Shown: piece by piece, positions 38,211-40,610 of the stretch | How the letters are laid out: every line of letters starts with the position of its first letter | Numbering within the stretch: the first letter of the stretch is position 1 | Source: Phycisphaerae bacterium | GTDB taxonomy: Bacteria > Planctomycetota > Phycisphaerae > UBA1845 | DNA: 40,610 bases | Reading direction: 5' to 3' | Assembly (NCBI GenBank): GCA_021604825.1 | Contig: BQJS01000014.1 | Coordinates: forward strand, 1-40,610 | Translations under genes and position numbers: made by a program | Notes under the pieces: generated by a model | Told to the model about the DNA's origin: nothing | The model's database searches: none | What the model saw: only the letters and a program-made list of their open reading frames with translations

Positions 38211-40610
38211 CTAATCGACGAGACTGCGGGCGGCTGACTTGGGATCGAGCTTGACTGCATTTCGCGCGTACGACTTCGCTTCGGATTCCTTGCCAGCTTT
38301 TAGGAGTGCGAGGGCGCAAGCGGTGTGAAATTTTGCCTCACCTGGTTCTACCTGACATAGCAGTCGATACTGCGCAATCGCAGCATCCGTCTGACCCATT
38401 TGCATCAACACTCGCGCGTGAGATTCGCCAATCTCAGTCGATAGCGGCGCGACGCGTAGCGCCCGTTCATACCATTTCTTCGCATCTTGAAGCTGACCGG
38501 CTCGTTCGTGAATCGCTGCGAGCGCGGCTGGCACTTGTGGTCGGTGTTCGAACTCCACCAGGCACGCCATCCATTGTGGCAGTGCCTTCGCGTCGTCGCC
38601 CAGCCCCTCGTAGATCTTGGCGAGCTCGAAATGCACGTTCGGATCCACCGGTGGAAGATCGAGTAAATCGAGCAGATGCGGCATTGCAGATTCATTGTCC
38701 TTCTTGTTCAAGTGATAAAATGCAAGGACGGATCGGGCGCGGCGGTGATTCGGTACTAGCGCCAGCACCTGCCGGGCGTGCTCGATGATATTATCCTGAT
38801 GCGCCTTCGCGCTCTCCGCATCGGCGGGATGCGACACACCGGCCGACAGCACCCGCATCATCACCTCATGGGCCAAGGCGTTCGAGTTGGCGTCCATCGC
38901 CAGGCTCGCCTCTGCCGCAGATTTGGCTTTATCAACGTGATCAGCCTCCAGCCACGCCATCGCCAGCCGCGCCTGCAATTGCGCGTCACTTGGCGCTTTC
39001 GCGACCTGCGTCTCAAGGTTGGCCGGCACTTCCGGTGGCGTCAGATCGAAACCCCAAGTCGCCGCGTCATCGCGGGCCCACTTGCGAAAGGCGGCATCGA
39101 ATTCTTGGGTCGACATCTCCGTGTGCTTCTTAAACACTTTGGCTTGCGAGTTACCCTCGCGAAAATCGCGGAGCATCACGTTGATGATGCCGTCGCCAAA
39201 GCGTTCGTAAAGAAACGCGCACATCCACTCGCTTTGGGCGTAGGCCATCGCCCGATCGTTGGGACGACGCGGCCGCGCGAACCCCCAATCGATCGTTTCC
39301 AGCGTGAAGAGTTCACCCTTTCGAAGCCGGCCCGACAGTCCTTCCGCCCAACTGAAGCTTCGAGGCAAGTCTTCGTGATAAACCGCCAACCCTTCGGTCA
39401 TCCAATGCGGGATGCGGTTGTTGGTTGCGGCCAAGGTCACGGTGTGAACGAATTCGTGACGCAAGACGCCCGGCAAATCGAAAGGGCCGTGGGCGTCGCT
39501 ACCGGTGCGCGGCACATCCACCGCAATGACCCATCCGGTACAAGCTCCAACGGTGTGAATCCAAGGCTTGGCTGTCACCCGCACGCCGAACGAACTGTGC
39601 GTGGGGAAAATCTCTACGATCGTCTTGCGCTCAAGCTCAATCTCAAAGCGACGGCAGATCTCATCGTAGATCGACTCCAGGTATTCGGCTGAGCGTGCGC
39701 CCACGACGATGTCGAGACCGTTGTCGCAACGCACGTCGAAATGATCCGTTTTGATTCGATGAAAGGCGTCGAGTTCGTCAAGCAGATCAAGCGTGTACTT
39801 TGTGCGTGCATCGAACGGGTCCAGCTTCCAGGCCTTTTCGAGCGGCGGGCGGGCTTTGGCTTCGTCGCCCCACTGCATGTACATCAGACCAAGGTCGGCC
39901 CGCACGACGGCATTGCTGGGTTCCAACTCGATCGCCTTGAGAAAATGTTGCTCGCTGCGCCAGTACTGCCTGCGGTCGCTTAGCACACGGGCCAAAACCT
40001 GATGCAGCTTGCCCGACTTGGGGTTGATCTGCTCCGCCTTCTTGATCAACGCAGCCGCGCCGGGCTCGTCAAAAAGTGCCAGTCGCGCCGACGCCCGCAG
40101 GGCCAAACCCGCGATGCTGCTCGGATTGACCCCAAGCAGCCGCTGGGTTACATGCTCGGCTTTTTCGTATCGCCGCTCCAAGAGGCGTGACCGAGCCAAG
40201 AGCGCCATCGCTTCAACGCTGTTCGTGTTAATGTCCAAAGCGATGGCGACGCGATGCTCGACCTCCTCAAACTGCCAACGATCCAGCGCGATCCATCCGA
40301 GCCCAACGTGGGCGTCAACCGCATTGGTGTTGATGTCCAGGACGGCGTGGTAATCCGTCGCCGCTTCTTCGTAGCTGAATTTCTCCCGCAGCAAGTCCGC
40401 CACCGCCAAGCGTGCGGGCCAATACTTCGGATCGAGAACTTGATATGCCTTCTGATAGATCTTGTGCAGAACGTGGCGGGTGCGCTGGACCAGGTTGGCG
40501 TGCTGGGCACGAACGCTATAGCGATAGAACCCAGTGCCAGCCGCCGTCAGATTCGCGGCATCGATGGGCAGGCGATGCTTGACCAATCGATCAAACCATT
40601 CATATTCCCG
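38211..40610 (-). CDS. TPR protein with gluzincin (peptidase MA-like) domain, 5' end outside the window
   Basis: The frame is open to the right edge and reads REYEWFDR before the first in-window start-like codon (TTG at 40586), so the true start lies beyond 40610. About 799 residues are visible. The N-terminal half has many TPR units (VDAHVGLGWIALDRWQFEEV, AVVRADLGLMYMQWGDEAKA). A zinc-protease-like domain follows (about 280-500 from the edge) with RHEFVHTV (HExxH) and the downstream Glu in MTEGLAVYHED, a peptidase-MA/gluzincin arrangement. The C-terminal third returns to TPRs (HFELAKIYEGLGDDAKALPQ). Motif residues are intact, so peptidase activity is plausible. Large TPR-peptidase fusions of this type recur in planctomycetes; cellular role unknown. 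Confidence 0.85.
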   Translation of the reverse strand, partial: REYEWFDRLVKHRLPIDAANLTAAGTGFYRYSVRAQHANLVQRTRHVLHKIYQKAYQVLDPKYWPARLAVADLLREKFSYEEAATDYHAVLDINTNAVDAHVGLGWIALDRWQFEEVEHRVAIALDINTNSVEAMALLARSRLLERRYEKAEHVTQRLLGVNPSSIAGLALRASARLALFDEPGAAALIKKAEQINPKSGKLHQVLARVLSDRRQYWRSEQHFLKAIELEPSNAVVRADLGLMYMQWGDEAKARPPLEKAWKLDPFDARTKYTLDLLDELDAFHRIKTDHFDVRCDNGLDIVVGARSAEYLESIYDEICRRFEIELERKTIVEIFPTHSSFGVRVTAKPWIHTVGACTGWVIAVDVPRTGSDAHGPFDLPGVLRHEFVHTVTLAATNNRIPHWMTEGLAVYHEDLPRSFSWAEGLSGRLRKGELFTLETIDWGFARPRRPNDRAMAYAQSEWMCAFLYERFGDGIINVMLRDFREGNSQAKVFKKHTEMSTQEFDAAFRKWARDDAATWGFDLTPPEVPANLETQVAKAPSDAQLQARLAMAWLEADHVDKAKSAAEASLAMDANSNALAHEVMMRVLSAGVSHPADAESAKAHQDNIIEHARQVLALVPNHRRARSVLAFYHLNKKDNESAMPHLLDLLDLPPVDPNVHFELAKIYEGLGDDAKALPQWMACLVEFEHRPQVPAALAAIHERAGQLQDAKKWYERALRVAPLSTEIGESHARVLMQMGQTDAAIAQYRLLCQVEPGEAKFHTACALALLKAGKESEAKSYARNAVKLDPKSAARSLVD

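Noticed and set aside
40564..40586. TTG at 40586 as start of the TPR-peptidase gene
   Set aside because: The frame continues with plausible protein sequence (REYEWFDR) to the window edge and there is no ribosome-binding site at the TTG, so the gene is partial.

Overview
The window looks like chromosomal DNA of a planctomycete, most likely of the Phycisphaerae lineage. This is inferred from gene content only. The signs are two pseudopilin-like proteins with the planctomycete-style N-terminus (FTLVELLVV, then ALLISILLPSLK.ARE), secreted proteins built from DCNxNGxPDxCE calcium-binding repeats with dockerin-like C-termini, a DUF1844 protein, and frequent TTG/GTG starts behind good Shine-Dalgarno sites. 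No rRNA, tRNA, CRISPR array, prophage or complete insertion sequence was seen.

Layout. 1-4460: two secreted dockerin-like proteins facing each other, an ankyrin-repeat protein and a pseudopilin. 4757-7254: a flippase-like membrane protein, a REP-type inverted pair, and aroA. 7275-12102 (minus strand): pilT, a membrane-anchored GspE/PilB homologue with a destroyed Walker A motif, and a CvpA-domain protein, spaced like an operon. 12504-15054: a second pseudopilin with a strong terminator, a lipoprotein and a small membrane protein. 15213-18276: proC and a P5C dehydrogenase gene back to back, a second REP-type inverted pair, and infA (IF-1). 18689-26386: two very large secreted paralogues, each with two blocks of seven FG-GAP/VCBS-like repeats (four probable seven-bladed beta-propellers) joined by DCNxNG linkers. 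26405-34824: a TPR lipoprotein, then a mostly plus-strand run of GT2 glycosyltransferase, a BshC-like protein, DUF1844, rhomboid protease, CheB, folP and an ArsR-SRPBCC fusion. 34880-40610 (minus strand): a ZIP metal transporter, an ABC-2 exporter pair with overlapping genes, and the C-terminal part of a TPR/gluzincin peptidase gene that runs off the window.

How the genes fit together. Three themes recur. Housekeeping metabolism is represented by aroA, folP, proC/P5C dehydrogenase and infA. The cell envelope and its traffic are represented by the pilus/secretion ATPases, pseudopilins, CvpA, flippase-like protein, rhomboid, ABC exporter, ZIP and lipoproteins. A calcium-dependent secreted repertoire comprises four proteins with EF-hand-like acidic repeats.

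Most worth a second look: the pilT / pseudo-ATPase / CvpA cluster, the 7+7 propeller paralogues, the ArsR-SRPBCC fusion that keeps an internal ribosome-binding site and start, the BshC-like protein, and the two REP-like pairs that share architecture but not stem sequence. All family assignments come from reading motifs by eye; no database search was run.
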